Notes: generated from the sequence alone by a model not told the origin. Counted from the stretch's first letter, positions 24,520 through 37,062 are shown. The stretch: DNA of 64,000 bases from Persicaria tinctoria (GCA_037127255.1 JBANSL010000005.1:82031160-82095159); one strand, 5' to 3'. Made by a program: numbers and translations.

Positions 24520-24777
24520 TAATAAATACGGTATAAATATATACGTATTTTGAAAGAAATAAAATAATGTAATGTTGGAAGGAGAAAATCTTTTAATTAC
24601 ATAACTGGAAAAATATATTCACGGCTTTACATAATTTACACTTTATTGTGTTTCCTCATTTATGCAAGCGTTTTATACGGTACACCGAACAAATCGTATT
24701 TGATTTTAATTTTCCGAAAAGGTAGATATGTTTGTTTTCCGAAATAAAAAAGGAAAAGAAAAGAAAAAGGGTGTTGG

Positions 24778-24786
24778 TATATAAAT
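24778..24786 (+). promoter_or_regulatory. Putative TATA box of ACR8-like gene
   Basis: GTATATAAATT lies about 300 bp upstream of the start codon, and a CT/GA-rich leader follows. Predicted from sequence only. Confidence 0.5.
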
Positions 24787-24827
24787 TGAATGAATTGGGA
24801 GGGTTTTCTAGACAGAAGAGAGAGAAC

Positions 24828-24863
24828 ATGGCGTGGTTACCGCTTTTGCTTCTGAAATTCTGA
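24828..24863 (+). other. Short upstream ORF in the ACR8-like leader
   Basis: An 11-codon ATG-to-TGA frame (MAWLPLLLLKF) in the presumed 5' leader, ending about 220 bp before the main ATG. If the leader starts at the TATA box above, this frame could lower translation of the main frame. No conservation evidence. Confidence 0.35.
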
Positions 24864-25083
24864 AATTGGGGAAACAGGAAAAGCAAGGAAGAACAGACCA
24901 GACGACGACCACCGCGGTTTCCGGCAAGAAATTGTTTTTCGGCCTGAGTTTTTTTTCTGCCTAAGCCGTTGATTTGGACAAGTTGTGGCTCGGAGGATAG
25001 AGGAGGGAGTTGCTGTGGTTGATCTGTTTAGTTTTTTGTTCTGTTGTAGAGTTTTTTTTAGGGTTGAGGTAGGGGAGTTGAGG

Positions 25084-27290
25084 ATGGCTATGGAGTGGAT
25101 TCCTTATTCTAACGAAATCGAGAAGATTATCTCTCGGATGACTATTCCAAGGTGCGTTTTCTGTTGTTGTTTCTGTTGTTTTTGCGGTGGGAGGTTTGAT
25201 CGTCTCGTCAAATTTACGCATTGTTCTAGTTGAGTATGCACATGGATTTTTAGCTTTTACTTTTTTATTTGAAGATTTTTTGTTGTTGTTGTTGTGAAAA
25301 ATCTGATTGTATTATAAGGGAGAGCTCTTGCAGTCTCGTTTCTTTGAATTTGGATGTTTCCGATGTTTCCGATGTTTTTGTCTTTCTGTGCAATTTGTGA
25401 TTTTATTTTGCAGAAACTTGTAAAATATCTTGCTTAATCCCTATCCTTGAGGGATTAATCTCACGTGTATTTTGCCTTGGCGCTTCAAATTCCACCGACT
25501 AATCACGTTTGCACCGCCAATTTCGAATTTCAAATTTCAAAATTTGTGGACGAAAACGTATTTTGCACAAAACTCATTCTCACTTTCCTCACTCACCCGT
25601 ACTCTAATGTTGACTCTTGCTTTCACAGAGCGGTGATCGACAATGGCGTTTGCACCGATAGTACAGTAGTCAAGGTTGATAGTGCGAGGAAGCATGGGAT
25701 TCTTCTAGAAGCAGTTCAGGTTCTCACAGATCTGAACCTTAACATCAAGAAAGCTTACATATCTTCTGATGGAAGGTGGTTCATGGACGGTGAGTGTTAA
25801 TCCCCCATCCTTATCTTTTTGCTAACTACATCGTTTTAGGGTTTCTTTTCCTAAAGTAACCGTCCATTACTGCCTACAGTTTTCCATGTAACGGACTTAA
25901 ACGGGAATAAATTGGCTGACAAAAGCGTTATCCGCTACATTGAGGAGGTAATTAATTGCAAGAATATCATCTACAGTTGAACATTTATTCTGTTTGTGCT
26001 GTAACTGTTACCGGCTGAATCTCCATTAATGTGATTGAATTCGATCCATCAATTTCCTCATTTGCAGTCATTAGGAACTATCCACGATACAAGGACTCTT
26101 GGACTCGAAGGATTGACCGCCTTAGAGTTAACCGGGACTGATAGAATAGGCTTATTGTCGGAGATGTTTGCGGTGTTGTCAACTTTGCAGTGCAATGTGG
26201 TTGATTCGAAAGTATGGACTCACAATGGGCGGATTGCATCGCTTATATATATGAAGGATTGCAGGTCTGGATGCCAAATCAAGGACTCTGAGAGGATTGC
26301 CACCATCCTAGCTAGACTGGCACCTGTTCTTAAAGGCGACAATGATATCAGGAGTGTGAAAACCACTGTTTCCCCAGGTGTCACTCATACTGAAAGAAGG
26401 TTACATCAGATGATGTTTGCTGACCGTGATTATGAGAGGTCTGGCATGGGCGGGATGATATACGACCCCCCTGTTATCACGGTCCAGAATTGGGTCGAGT
26501 GGGGTTACTCTGTTGTGTATGTTCAGTGCAAGGATCGGATTAAGCTGCTTTTTGACATTGTTTGTACGCTGACGGACATGGATTATGTTGTCTTCCATGC
26601 AACGGTTAACACGGAAGCAAATCAGGCATATCTGGTATTACCTTTTGCACCTGATTGTCTTCCACCTTGAACCAATATTTATCAATTTATGTATGAAATC
26701 AGTTTAACTCCTTGTTCTTCCATAAAATGCGCAGGAATTCTATATCAAGCACAAAGATGGGAGCCCAATCAGTTCTGATCCTGAGAAGCAACGAGTTGTC
26801 CAGTGTTTGCAGGCTGCCATTGAGAGAAGAGCCTCTCAGGTATATAACTGTCCATATTTGACTTCAGGATACTGGTTTATACTTTTGAACATGTTATAAC
26901 TTTTGCTACTGTTATCAACAGGGTGTAAGGCTTGAACTCCACACGGAGGATCGCCCATTCTTGCTAGCAGAAGTGACAAGAACATTCCGTGAGAACGGAC
27001 TAAAAGTGACAAGGGCAGAGATCTCAACAACCGGTGCTTCAGCAACCAACATATTCTACGTGACCGATTCAGAGGGATTCCTCCCACACAACAAGACCAT
27101 CGAAGCAGTCAGGGAGAAGATCGGATTGCAGTGCCTCAATGTCAAGGAGATACCTTCAATCCACCACAAGAAGGCGGACGAGGGAAGGAACGAGGAAGGC
27201 AGCGGCCTTGGCACCAACATGTTGTTATCACTAGGAAGCATTGTGAGGCGGAATCTATACAATCTGGGTTTGATCGGATCATATACATAG
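25084..27290 (+). CDS. ACR8: ACT-domain repeat protein, ACR8-like (six exons)
   Basis: ACR proteins hold four ACT domains, small ligand-binding folds best known as amino-acid sensors in metabolic enzymes; the plant ACR family is thought to be regulatory, and its ligands are unsettled. Exons 25084-25151, 25629-25789, 25880-25947, 26068-26634, 26735-26839 and 26922-27290 join in frame to 445 residues (Arabidopsis ACR8 is about 440). ACT domain 1 starts at [18 protein letters not shown], domain 2 at [20 protein letters not shown], domain 3 at [17 protein letters not shown] and domain 4 at [19 protein letters not shown]. Each shows the ACT beta-alpha start with its Gly or acidic turn. The [15 protein letters not shown] linker and the [16 protein letters not shown] end are typical of ACR8 rather than other ACR members. 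No transit peptide. A Stowaway MITE lies upstream. Confidence 0.95.
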
Positions 27291-29150
27291 AAAGACAGCA
27301 AGGGCCCAGGTGATACTCTCTGCCATTGTAGATATGGAACTTGTGGGTGTGAAGGGAATTTTTTGGAGATAGGAAATTTAAAAGAAAAGATAGCACATGA
27401 GGAAATGGGTAGGTACGTACAGGAGTATATGTTTGGTGGGTGATTAGTTGGTAAGTGAATCAAATTCTGCACAGTGGAGGGAAACTTGCTAGATAGCAAA
27501 AATATGGTTTATTTTGGTACAAGAGTATAGTTTGAGCTAGTGTTTTACATTATTATAATGCAAGTAGATGAAAGTAAAAAGTGTAGTTTAATTAGGTAGG
27601 AATTTGCGTTATAAATTCGATTCTGATTCGGGGAATGTCACCTCATTGTCTCCTTTGTACATATAAATTCCACACTAGCTAGTAGTAATTCGTTTGGTTG
27701 ACTTGGTTATTATTATTTTTATTTCGATTTTCTATTGACCTTGTCAAATTTCATGCCGCTTGATTATTCGATGAATTTTATAATCAATAATAATATTTGA
27801 GTTATTATCCATAAATAAATCTTTTTAAAAATAGTATAAATTTAAATACAATTTTCATCACCTATACTCCAATAACTTAATCGTCTATTTTTTATAAAAA
27901 ATTATAACTATTAATTATTTTAACTATTTTTTTAGTTAGATTTCTTACTATTTATGATTTAGACTTAGATTTCAATTTGATTTCTTACTCAAGCTTGTAT
28001 CAAAAAAAAAAAAAAAAGGTTCAATTTGATTTTTTATCATACATCTTAATAGTATAAATTAGAAAGGTCAAGGATTAGATGTGGACACAATGAAAAAGAA
28101 GAATGCAAGGTGTGCTTCTGCATGTAACTATATATATAAGTAGAAAGGGAAACATAATGGTCTTCCTCACCCACTGCACGTCACAACTCGATCACAAATA
28201 TGTACCGGAAAAGTAAACCCTATTCTTTAATACATTACATTATTAATATTAATAATTAAAGATCGATGATGTCTCGGCTCGATCAAGGCCACTCAAACAA
28301 GTGTACGTTCAAATTTTGCAATTTTATATTATATCTATAATAATTTTAAATAGTCAGTTTTCTAGTCGGCTTTAACCCATATAAATATAAAATTAATGCA
28401 CAGTCGTGGACTTTTTTTTTTAATCATCATTTATATATCATACATATATGTCAAAATTTTATAATCCTAGACTGTTTTTCCCCCAAAAAAAACACCTTAA
28501 TCAATTTTAAAGATATATACACCATTAGAGGAGTAGTATATATTAATTAATGAATGAAAATTGTAAGTAAGTAATTAATTTGTGACGAATTAAAGTTGCA
28601 TAAATGAAAATCAGTATATAGAGCAAATTAATTAAGTCACGTTGTATATATGTCAGTGCAGACATCACATTAGTTTTCTTACGCACTCTATGTGCATTAG
28701 TATTAAGTATTAGTTGAGTTGTAGACATCCAATTACCAAATCAAAATTAGCACACCAACTATATATAGACATATAGTGTGTTGGACTTTTGATACATATA
28801 AATGTCCTTTTAAATGTGACAACTGCATGTTGGAATAAATTAATATATATATATATATATACACACCAAACATGAAATACATGTAATGGTTACTTAATAA
28901 TGCAGGCCACTTGCTAGATCATGCAACTCGCAAGTTTAAAAAGTACTTATATCTAATTTATTTATTTTTCAGTAAGGGGTTTATTTACATGGGTTTACTC
29001 AGGGCTAAATTAATAATAAAAGAAGTATAATTAGACCCCTTACATCTTCCAAAATAAAATCTAAAACACCTTTTAAGAGAGATGTATACCGATTATAATC
29101 CTATTAATTGGAATGTTAAAAGCAATAGACCATAAAAAATGGCTAATTTA
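27291..29150. other. AT-rich intergenic DNA
   Basis: 3' flank of the ACR8-like gene, then repeat-poor AT-rich DNA with short TA runs (about 28840-28862). No gene seen. Confidence 0.4.
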
Positions 29151-29154
29151 TAGA

Positions 29155-29330
29155 CCCAAAGAGTCTCACATAATATGAACAAACAAGTCTTAGTATATAA
29201 CCTAATGGACTACTTCTTCTATAGTTAATTGGTTTTAGGATAGAATCTCACTAAGCTTATGTGCTTGGCTACTAATGTATGGGCGCACATGCACACAACC
29301 CCAATCACAAGTCTCAACGAATTTCAGTAA
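29155..29330. repeat. Degenerate copy of the solo-LTR-like repeat at 38967
   Basis: Shares with 39025-39174 the order TATAACCT, CAATTGGTTTTAGGAT (here TTAATTGGTTTTAGGAT), GCTTATGTGCTtGGCTA, GGGCGCAC and a CAACGAATTTCAGTA end. More diverged than the other copy. Confidence 0.65.
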
Positions 29331-29399
29331 TCAATAGGCCGGTTTAACCCCCCCCCACCCCCCACCAAAAAAAAAAAAGCAATTAGCAAGAGGCTTAGA

Positions 29400-30870
29400 A
29401 CGTATGTTATGCCCTCTTCGAATCTAGATTGTCTATGACGCTCAATGCTCGTTGAAGGGTAAAGTGCGGAATAGGCAGATAAAAGGCAAACAAATACTCT
29501 AGAAAGGGAGAAAATAGAGTATGACAACTTTTTGCAAATACAGGAAATTGTAAGACCTTACCAACCAAAAGTAAGACCTTATTTGTAAAACAGAAGCAAG
29601 TCAAGACAAAGTAACGAATAGCAAATGAAAACAATAAGGATAAAGCGCAGAAAGTAAAGCACACAATACTTGTTAACGAGGTTCGACACAACTGCCCACG
29701 TCCCCGTCTATGATTATCCAACCCGTCGGGTTCAACAACTTTATTTCACTTTATCTTATGAGCCCTAGATACAACCTTTAGAAGGCATTCCCTCTTCTAG
29801 ACTAACTTCCTATCTAGCAACCCAAACACACCAGTGAAACAAAGTCCTACCGATACCAAAGTATCTATACGTTTGGGTAGAGATATACCCTTAGTATAAC
29901 CTAAAATGAATTGTACGATAAAGCTCAATGGAAACCTCACACTCTCAAAGAAATAAAACGCTCAAACCAAAGAGATACGTGAGATCGATGTTGTAGGAGA
30001 CCAAGGATTGCAGGAGAATTTGTATGCGCTGGGGGTGAAGCTTGTGTGAACTGCGATCCTCTTGATCTTCTTATAAAGGTTAGCCTAACTGAGTTTGAAT
30101 TAATTTGAACGCTTGAACTTTGGCTTCTCGGTTGTTGGGGAACGTTCCAAGATATCCGTCTGGGAGGAGCAACAACTTTATGGAAAACGTTCTAGAACCT
30201 TCTCCTGGATTTGCTGGGATCTTGTTGAAATGGAACGTTGAAAGAGCTGAACAAATCCCCTTAAAATCTCAACAAAATAAAGAAAACAAATCTACGTAGT
30301 TAGTTAGAAAAAGATAGAATTTAAAACATTCTAACAAATATATTGGTCATTTAAAGTTGGAACGGTAAGCTTAAGTAAAATAGGCCCATTTAACAAATAA
30401 GTCCAATTACATTGAGTCTGTGTCATATAATTCCAAGCTTGTGTAATTCCTGAGGCCACTATCGGTAAGGTCTTACCAGTGTCGGTAAAGCCTTACCAAA
30501 ACCTGGAAACCATGGTTTTGACTTTCAGCTCAAACAGTAAGGTCTTGAAACTGTTTTGGTCCTGATGGTTTATTTTAAAACGTTGAAGACAACTTGGAGA
30601 TTGGTTCAACCAAATCTCTTGAAGATCTCAACAAACCAACAACCTTTTTAAAAGTCAACCTCAAATCTCCAACCACCAAATCAAATTCTGCACAAAACCT
30701 AATTTGAATTTAAATACCAGGAGATATACAAATATATAAATAAATATAATCGCATATATAAACGGATTGATATTATTTGTCTTCCATCATATTAAAATAT
30801 ATCACATATAAATGCATATCATCAGGGTGGAATCAACAAAGGGCTATACACTCTGAATAGATTCACATTA
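29400..30870 (-). mobile_element. Possible LTR-retroelement relic
   Basis: AACGAGGTTCGACACAACTG, followed by CCCACGTCC (about 29675-29705), is the reverse complement of a motif common at the 3' ends of copia LTRs, suggesting an LTR on the minus strand. GGTAAGGTCTTACC-type palindromic motifs occur at about 29550-29580 and 30467-30545. No partner LTR or coding found. Low certainty. Confidence 0.3.
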
Positions 30871-30894
30871 AAGGCACTACAAAAAAAAATTAAA

Positions 30895-31135
30895 TTTGCC
30901 ACGCCATCTAGCTTCGGCAAAGGCTTGCCGTGTCAATTGGTACCCTTTTGCCACGGCATTAGCCACGGCAAGCCTTCAATCTGAAAAATAAGACAAATTC
31001 GCCACTAATGGTAGCCTCGGCAAGGACTCCTTGTAGCAACGGAGGAGTTGCCGTGGCTATTGTTCTTAATTTGTAGTTTTTACTATGATAAGGTGGGGCG
31101 GTTCAATTTGCCACCCCAATAAACTTACCGTGGCA
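30895..31135. repeat. CACTA left subterminal repeats
   Basis: Repeated GCCACGGC, CTTCGGCAA and TTGCCGTGG motifs in both orientations; in this superfamily they are binding sites for a transposon-encoded protein. Confidence 0.85.
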
Positions 31136-31136
31136 A

Positions 31137-31860
31137 ATGCATTTTTTTATGAAAAAAATAAAAAAAAAAAGAAACCTAGAAATCAACCCGCTCGCCTCCC
31201 TCTCTCAGATTGATTTATCATTCTCTCTCTCCTCTTCTCCATCTTCCCGATCTCCTCTATCACTCAACCTCTGCTATCCATTCCCGCTTGCCTCTTTCCG
31301 ATCTCGTCAATTCGTCATCTTCCAAGGTATTGGTCTCTTTTTTCACGAATTTTCCCTGGAACCCTAAACTTCTCATTTCCTCTATTTTCAGATCCGATAA
31401 ATCTGGATCTCGTTGATTCGAAAATTCTGGAACCCTAGAGTGGTAGATCTAACCTCCATCTCGTTCTCCTCCTCCTCTTCCACCCATCTTTGTCATTCTC
31501 CTGCTCTTTTGTTTTCCTTTCCCCGATTCTCTGTCTTTCTGCCTGTAATAGTCTCGAATCTAAATCTCTCTCGCCACTCTGCTCCAGCTCGCCGGCGGCG
31601 GCGCCGCTCCTGCCTACTGCTCTTCGGCCATCGCTCTCTCTCTCTCCGCTATCAGTTCTCTCGCAACTCTCAAGCACTCAGAGTCCAGCCTCACTCTGGC
31701 ATCACCAAGTCGCTACTCAGTCTCGCTCGCCGCTGCCGTGAAGAGATCCACTCTTGCCTACTCACTGCTCGGTGCGGCTCCCTCTCGTTCTCTCAATATC
31801 TCCGACGCGCCGCACTCCTCTGGTGCTCAGTCCGGTTCCCTCTCTATTGAGTATTCAATG
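31137..31860 (+). other. GC/TC-rich leader-like segment inside the CACTA element
   Basis: CT-rich then GC-rich DNA resembling a plant 5' leader, ending at TTCAATGTAAG (31855), which could be a splice donor. Several overlapping Ser-rich frames exist, but none looks like a protein. It may be the captured promoter and first exon of the gene whose later exons lie at 36482-37062. Confidence 0.35.
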
Positions 31861-34071
31861 TAAGTTTTATTTTATTCAGTTTGAAAGATGTCTCGATCTG
31901 GTTCATTTTCGATTGAAGAAAGATTAGGGTTTATTTGATTTCTTAAAAATCAAAATTTTGGGATGAAAATAAGAAATTGGAAGAATTAGGAATTGTTATT
32001 TGTTAGGGTTTATTTGGTGTAGACTTGTGATTTATTGATGCACTTTAGGTGTTTGATTAAATGTCTATGAAAGAAATAGGAGAATCAAACATACATTTGC
32101 CTTGGAACTCCATATTTGCCTAGTTGTTATTCAATTTGTTACCATATTTTGGGTCTAATGGTGTACGTTCTTTGTTTAAATGGAGTTTGATTGGGGATTT
32201 TTTTCCGGTTATTGGGTATAATTGAAAGGCACTCCTTGATTATGACTGGTTCTGTTGTGGGGCTTTTGGCAGAATCTATTAAGGTCTGTTGGAGCAGTTT
32301 GTGAAGGGCATGGATATAGTCCCAACCTTTGTGTTTAGCATAACATTCCAACTAAAAGCTTTAAACAATGCTTCTGAAGATGTTGTGTAATTGAAGATAA
32401 TAAACGGAAGCTAGCACAATAATCAACAACAAATGTTTCTAGTAAGTTCTTTATAATGAATCAAGTGTTTCATTTGGTCTCTTAGATTTCAAAATATTGA
32501 AGTGACGTGACTTAGGAGTACCTGAACAACCCTCTATCTTTTCTGCTAATGCTTTTAATTACCTGAGCAGCTCCTTATTAGTTAACCTTATGCATTATAG
32601 ATTAATAGATGATAGGAAAAACATCTAAAGTCTCTTATTTAATGTCAATGTTTATGTTGTTAACTCGATGTCTTTTTTATTTGTTTGAACTAGTAATGAT
32701 GCAGATCTTTATATTACTATCTAGTCTATTGCAGGTTTGTGTTAGAATCTTATCTTTATATTACTATCTGGTTGATCAGTATTCACTTGTATATTTGATT
32801 TTAAGGATTTGGATTTCTTGAATGCTATTTCTTTTTGTGTTTTAAGGTATACTATAAACTGTCGTTGATTTGCTTAAACTTAAATTCTAACTTTGAAGAT
32901 CAACTTTAACTAGGAATTTTTTTTATTTCCCTAATCCTTTGTATAAACAACAAAAAAAAGTAGGTTAGTAAAAATCAAGAGAAACTTAGCAAGTAATGAC
33001 TTAACTTTACCAGTTTCTCTGTATATTTTTCAGAATTATAATTTATAACTATATACATATAAATTGTTTCCCTTTCTTGAAGCTGCTGTCGTTGAAATCA
33101 AATGTCAAAAGTTAGTGGCTATTCTTACTCGTCCCATTCAGGAATCATGCATTCAAGTCTATTGTTTTAAGTAGGGACAATTCTCATTTATTAAAAACAA
33201 AGTTAATAGTCTAAAAATGATCCTATTCAAAACTAATTTGAGATCCCAAGAAAATATGGCTAGTTAGTTGATCTAAGAAATTAGGTATGAGCGCCACGAC
33301 AAACTTATTTTATTTGACATCCAGATATTGTAGTCAACAACAACAGTAACATCATGCACTTCCTGAGTTTCGTGGATGAGGCAACTATTCTTAATGAAAC
33401 TAAAAGAGAACTCTAATGTATTTTATCCTTAGTAGCTTCTGAAATTTGTTAATTTGAAAAGGAAAAAAAATGTTCTTGATTGAACTCCAACAACATCTTT
33501 TGACAAGAGATATTCAAGAAAGGAATGCATTGTTACAAGTTATCTTTCTTTACATTTCATGGTTAGTTTGCATGGTGTATGGTATTGTTCATATCTTGTA
33601 ACTTTTATAGTCTATTATTATTTACATGCTTAATGTCATGGCACCATATTAAGTGGAAATGCATGGTCTTGATTATAATTAAGAATGGAATTGATTCAAC
33701 AAGTTGATGTTGGTGTGAAGCAGAAGTTGTTATTGTATCTTCTGAACTGATTTACCTCTTCTTTAGTTCTCACAATTTGTCCTAATATTCTCTTTGATGC
33801 AGCTGCAGAAACAGGTGACCCCGATTAGAAATTAGAGAAAGTTGCGGTGTTTATTTTTCTTCTCAGAAATTAGAGAAACAGGTGATTATTTTTCTTCTCT
33901 TTTTTAGTGTTATATGCTGTTACTTTTAATTGAGAGAGTAGTATTCAATAGCTCTAGTGTTTACCATGTTTATTCTAATGTTTGAACTTGCATTGGACTG
34001 TCAGAGCAAAGAAAATATCAAATTTGTGTATCAATTAGACCCAAATGCAGGGATTTTAATGTGTTAATTAC

Positions 34072-34375
34072 TGTTAGATTTCTAAACTGAAATCATAGAT
34101 GCGGAAACAACAAATCTTGGGAGGATCTTGAGGAAGAACAAACAGAAGTTTAAGTTCTTCATATTGTCTTATCATATTATTCAAGGAGAAAACAACTATT
34201 TAAAGACAAGAGAAGCTATAAAGTCTTGGAAAATAAAGCTACAAAAGAAATAATAACTACTAGAAAAACACCCTAGGAAATTTAAACCTAGGCTAGAAAA
34301 TTTAAATTAAAGCAACACATTAAATGCAACCACCAACAAAATTGTGACATAAAAGTAAAACCAATTTATCCAACA
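34072..34375 (-). repeat. 3' LTR of the nested element
   Basis: 304 bp. It lacks the 22-bp segment present in its partner, consistent with deletion between two ACAAGAGA repeats after insertion. Confidence 0.93.
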
Positions 34376-34769
34376 CTCCCCCTCAAGCTGAGTTTGTAAA
34401 TCTCGAAATCCAACACTCGCCCTCAAACTCAGCTTGCAAATAGCACTTCAAATTGGCTGAACATAGATGAACATGGCTGCCACTCCTTGGAGAACGTTGT
34501 TGTAGCACCAGAAGTTCATCAGCAAACACCAAGATAAACAAGCAAGAGCCCAAGAGAATATCAACACCAGTTCTAGCACGAGCTCCAAGCGAGACTGATT
34601 GACCCGCCAGGAACAAGTCTGAATGAGACAAACCTCAGCAGAAACGAACAACAAAATCCAGCAACCATGATCTGGATATCAGCCTTTGGCAACACCAATC
34701 TCTTCTGGAGGAAAATGTCACATGATGTCACACACCGGACGAAGATTCAGCATGGAGGCTTAAACCTTG

Positions 34770-35335
34770 AACATTCTTCAGCAATGAAGGCTGAAGAAAC
34801 GGAAAACATTCCCAGCAATGAAGGCTTGAGAAATCAGAAAGTCGTTTCAGCTAAGAAGGCTGGAACCATAAACAAATTTTTCCAGCAATGAAGGCTGAGA
34901 AAACAGGAAAAGGTTCTCAAAACCAGAAAGTTATTTCAGCAATGAAGGCTGAAAAGAGGAGAAGTTTCCCAGCAATTAAGGCTGGAACCATAAGCAAATT
35001 TTTCAGCAATGAAGGCTACAAAAAAAGGAAAGGTTCTCAGCAATGAAGGCATGAGAAACAAGAAAGTTTCACCAATAAGGCTGAAAAACAGATTGGGCAG
35101 TGAAGGCTGGAGAGAGTAAAGGTTGAAGCTTTTCAGGAATGAAGGCTGAAAAAGGGAGAAATTTTCCAGCAATGGAGTCTGGAACAAACAAATTCGAAGC
35201 AATGAAGGATGTGAAATAACAAGGACTTTGTAGTAAAGTAAAGGCCAGAAAGTTCTCAGCAATGAAGGATGAGAAAAAGAAGAACATGCAGAAACAAATA
35301 TGTTAAAGGGGATTTTCAGCAATGAAGGCTGAAAG
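34770..35335. repeat. Minisatellite of a CAGCAATGAAGGCTGA motif
   Basis: About 15 copies of CAGCAATGAAGGCTG with spacers of roughly 15-20 bp, so units are about 33-36 bp, filling the interior of the nested LTR element. Read on the minus strand it yields repeated PSLLRTF/ENF-like peptides, which are a by-product of the repeat. Confidence 0.9.
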
Positions 35336-35383
35336 AGAAGTTTTTTCTTTCCCTTTTAAACAATAGCTCAGGATAAGGACCAT

Positions 35384-35397
35384 GAGCTCTGATACCA
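35384..35397 (-). other. Primer-binding site of the nested LTR element
   Basis: TGGTATCAGAGCTC read on the minus strand, directly next to the right-hand LTR. Confidence 0.88.
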
Positions 35398-35723
35398 TGT
35401 TAGATTTCTAAACTGAAATCATAGATGCGGAAACAACAAATCTTGGGAGGATCTTGAGGAAGAACAAACAGAAGTTTAAGTTCTTCATATTGTCTTATCA
35501 TATTATTCAAGGAGAAAACAACTATTTAAAGACAAGAGATGACCTTAAGGCTTACAAGAGAAGCTATAAAGTCTTGGAAAATAAAGCTACAAAAGAAATA
35601 ATAACTACTAGAAAAACACCCTAGGAAATTTAAACCTAGGCTAGAAAATTTAAATTAAAGCAACACATTAAATGCAACCACCAACAAAATTGTGACATAA
35701 AAGTAAAACCAATTTATCCAACA
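35398..35723 (-). repeat. 5' LTR of the nested element
   Basis: 326 bp, adjoining the primer-binding site. Confidence 0.93.
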
Positions 35724-36481
35724 CCAATATGGAAAAAAAAAAGAGTAAGAAATTTGAAGGGGGGAATTTTTGGGGGAGTGGTGTGATGAATACGGATGAG
35801 AAGACAAGATGGTGCAGTTTATCTGTTTAAGTTCTTATAGGATTAAGCGATTTAGCAATGCTATGCTGAATTTCTTGAGCTTAATGTTGCTCAAGTTGTG
35901 CATGTTATGTCTAGTTGACATCTCACAAATTTGAAACCTTAGTACTTCTTTCCCCTTTGGGGAGAATGAGGCAAGGACCTAATATTACCATGAAACTCAT
36001 TAGAAACCAATCTAAATCAACACATGAAATTAGTGATAGCAGCTTCCATACCCTTGCTGGATGAAGCTAGGTATGCAGCTTATGTATGAAGCTTGTTATG
36101 CAGCTTCCTTACCATTTCTTATTTTCTCCTTCAATAAATTAAATGTGTACTGTATCGCATTACAGAAAACCATTTCTTATTCTTCTTCTGTCATGTAGCA
36201 TGTTCCCTAAATCAACATATGAAAACTAGTGATAGTAGTGTCCCTATTGACAAGCCACTGGTGACATCAAGCAAATCTCAACAAGGTTTATTAGCCTTCT
36301 CTGTCATGGCTAGCCTTATTTTTTTCTCATAATAAATCTGTGTTGCTGCTAGTGTTTTAAGATTTTATATTTTTACTGGAATGCATATGACACATTTTAG
36401 GATTCTTATCTGTTTCCCTCCCTGAGGCTAAATTGCATGCTTATTTATTGCCTGAATTGTTTTGTTTATTCATGCTTGCAG

Positions 36482-37062
36482 TTGAGGATAAAATCAATAA
36501 GTTGTTTGATAATGTTGGTGCAATTCGTAAGCGAAAGGTACAAAGTTCAATTTTGTTTTTGTATGTTACTCATCTTTTTTGGAATCTTATTTTCCAGAAA
36601 CTATTGTTTTTATACGAAAAGCTACTTGAGCACTTGATAATATATTAAGGAAATCCTTTTCATCTCTTCCCTGCTTTTCTGTCTGCATTTATTGAGTAAT
36701 GGTTGGTTTGAGCAAGCTCTTGATGTTCTCTAGTGTGACAGGATGCGTTCAAGGGCTACTTGAAACTTTTGGTTCTGACTGCACCTTCAGATGATTGTAG
36801 CCATCATGAGACAATTCAGAGGTCAGTTTGTTCCTGCATTTTTTTTTTGCAGTAACAAAGATCTTTCTATGATCCTTGATGCCATCTTGAAACAAAGTCT
36901 CAAACAGTTCTGATCGATATTCTTAATAAAAATGGTACCTTATTCTCGATTAGTTATTTCAGATGTACAGAAGGTGCCGCTTCCTTTTATATTCATCAAA
37001 GGTGTGTTCTGTTTTTTTCTTCCAGGTCTACAAATGCTCCATTCATTGATGAAGAAGTTTAA
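36482..37062 (+). pseudogene. Captured host-like gene segment, three spliceable exons
   Basis: Three pieces with GT-AG borders join in one frame: 36482-36537 (EDKINKLFDNVGAIRKRK), 36742-36821 (DAFKGYLKLLVLTAPSD, then DCSHHETIQR) and 37026-37062 (STNAPFIDEEV then TAA). That gives 56 residues with phases that agree at both junctions, which is unlikely by chance. It sits near the right end of the CACTA element, on the side away from the leader-like segment. I do not recognise the protein. CACTA elements often carry host gene fragments, so capture is the likeliest origin; an exon set of an unknown transposon gene is the alternative. The exon after the stop may continue in the donor gene. Confidence 0.5.

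Larger units (their letters stand above)
34072..35723 (-). mobile_element. Young non-autonomous LTR element nested in CACTA
   Basis: LTRs at 34072-34375 (304 bp) and 35398-35723 (326 bp) are identical over every aligned base and differ only by 22 bp (an 8-bp ACAAGAGA repeat plus 14 bp). TG...CA termini. The primer-binding site (TGGTATCAGAGCTC on the minus strand) abuts the right LTR and a purine tract the left LTR, so it reads on the minus strand. There is no gag or pol; the 1-kb interior is mostly a minisatellite. The flanking 5-mers (ATTAC left, CCAAT right) do not match, so no target duplication is seen. Confidence 0.93.

Noticed and set aside
26401..26598. Minus-strand frame within the ACR8-like gene, and others at 26836-27499
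   Set aside because: Antisense shadows of ACR8 exons.
31137..31850. Ser/Leu/Pro-rich frames after the CACTA left end
   Set aside because: CT-rich leader-like DNA open in several frames at once; no protein features.
34936..35322. Minus-strand 128-codon frame with repeated PSLLRTF-like peptides
   Set aside because: By-product of the 33-36-bp minisatellite; adjacent frames show equally repetitive peptides.
34770..35335. CRISPR-like array of regular repeats
   Set aside because: Repeats are degenerate, spacers are related to each other, and the array lies inside an LTR element of a plant genome.
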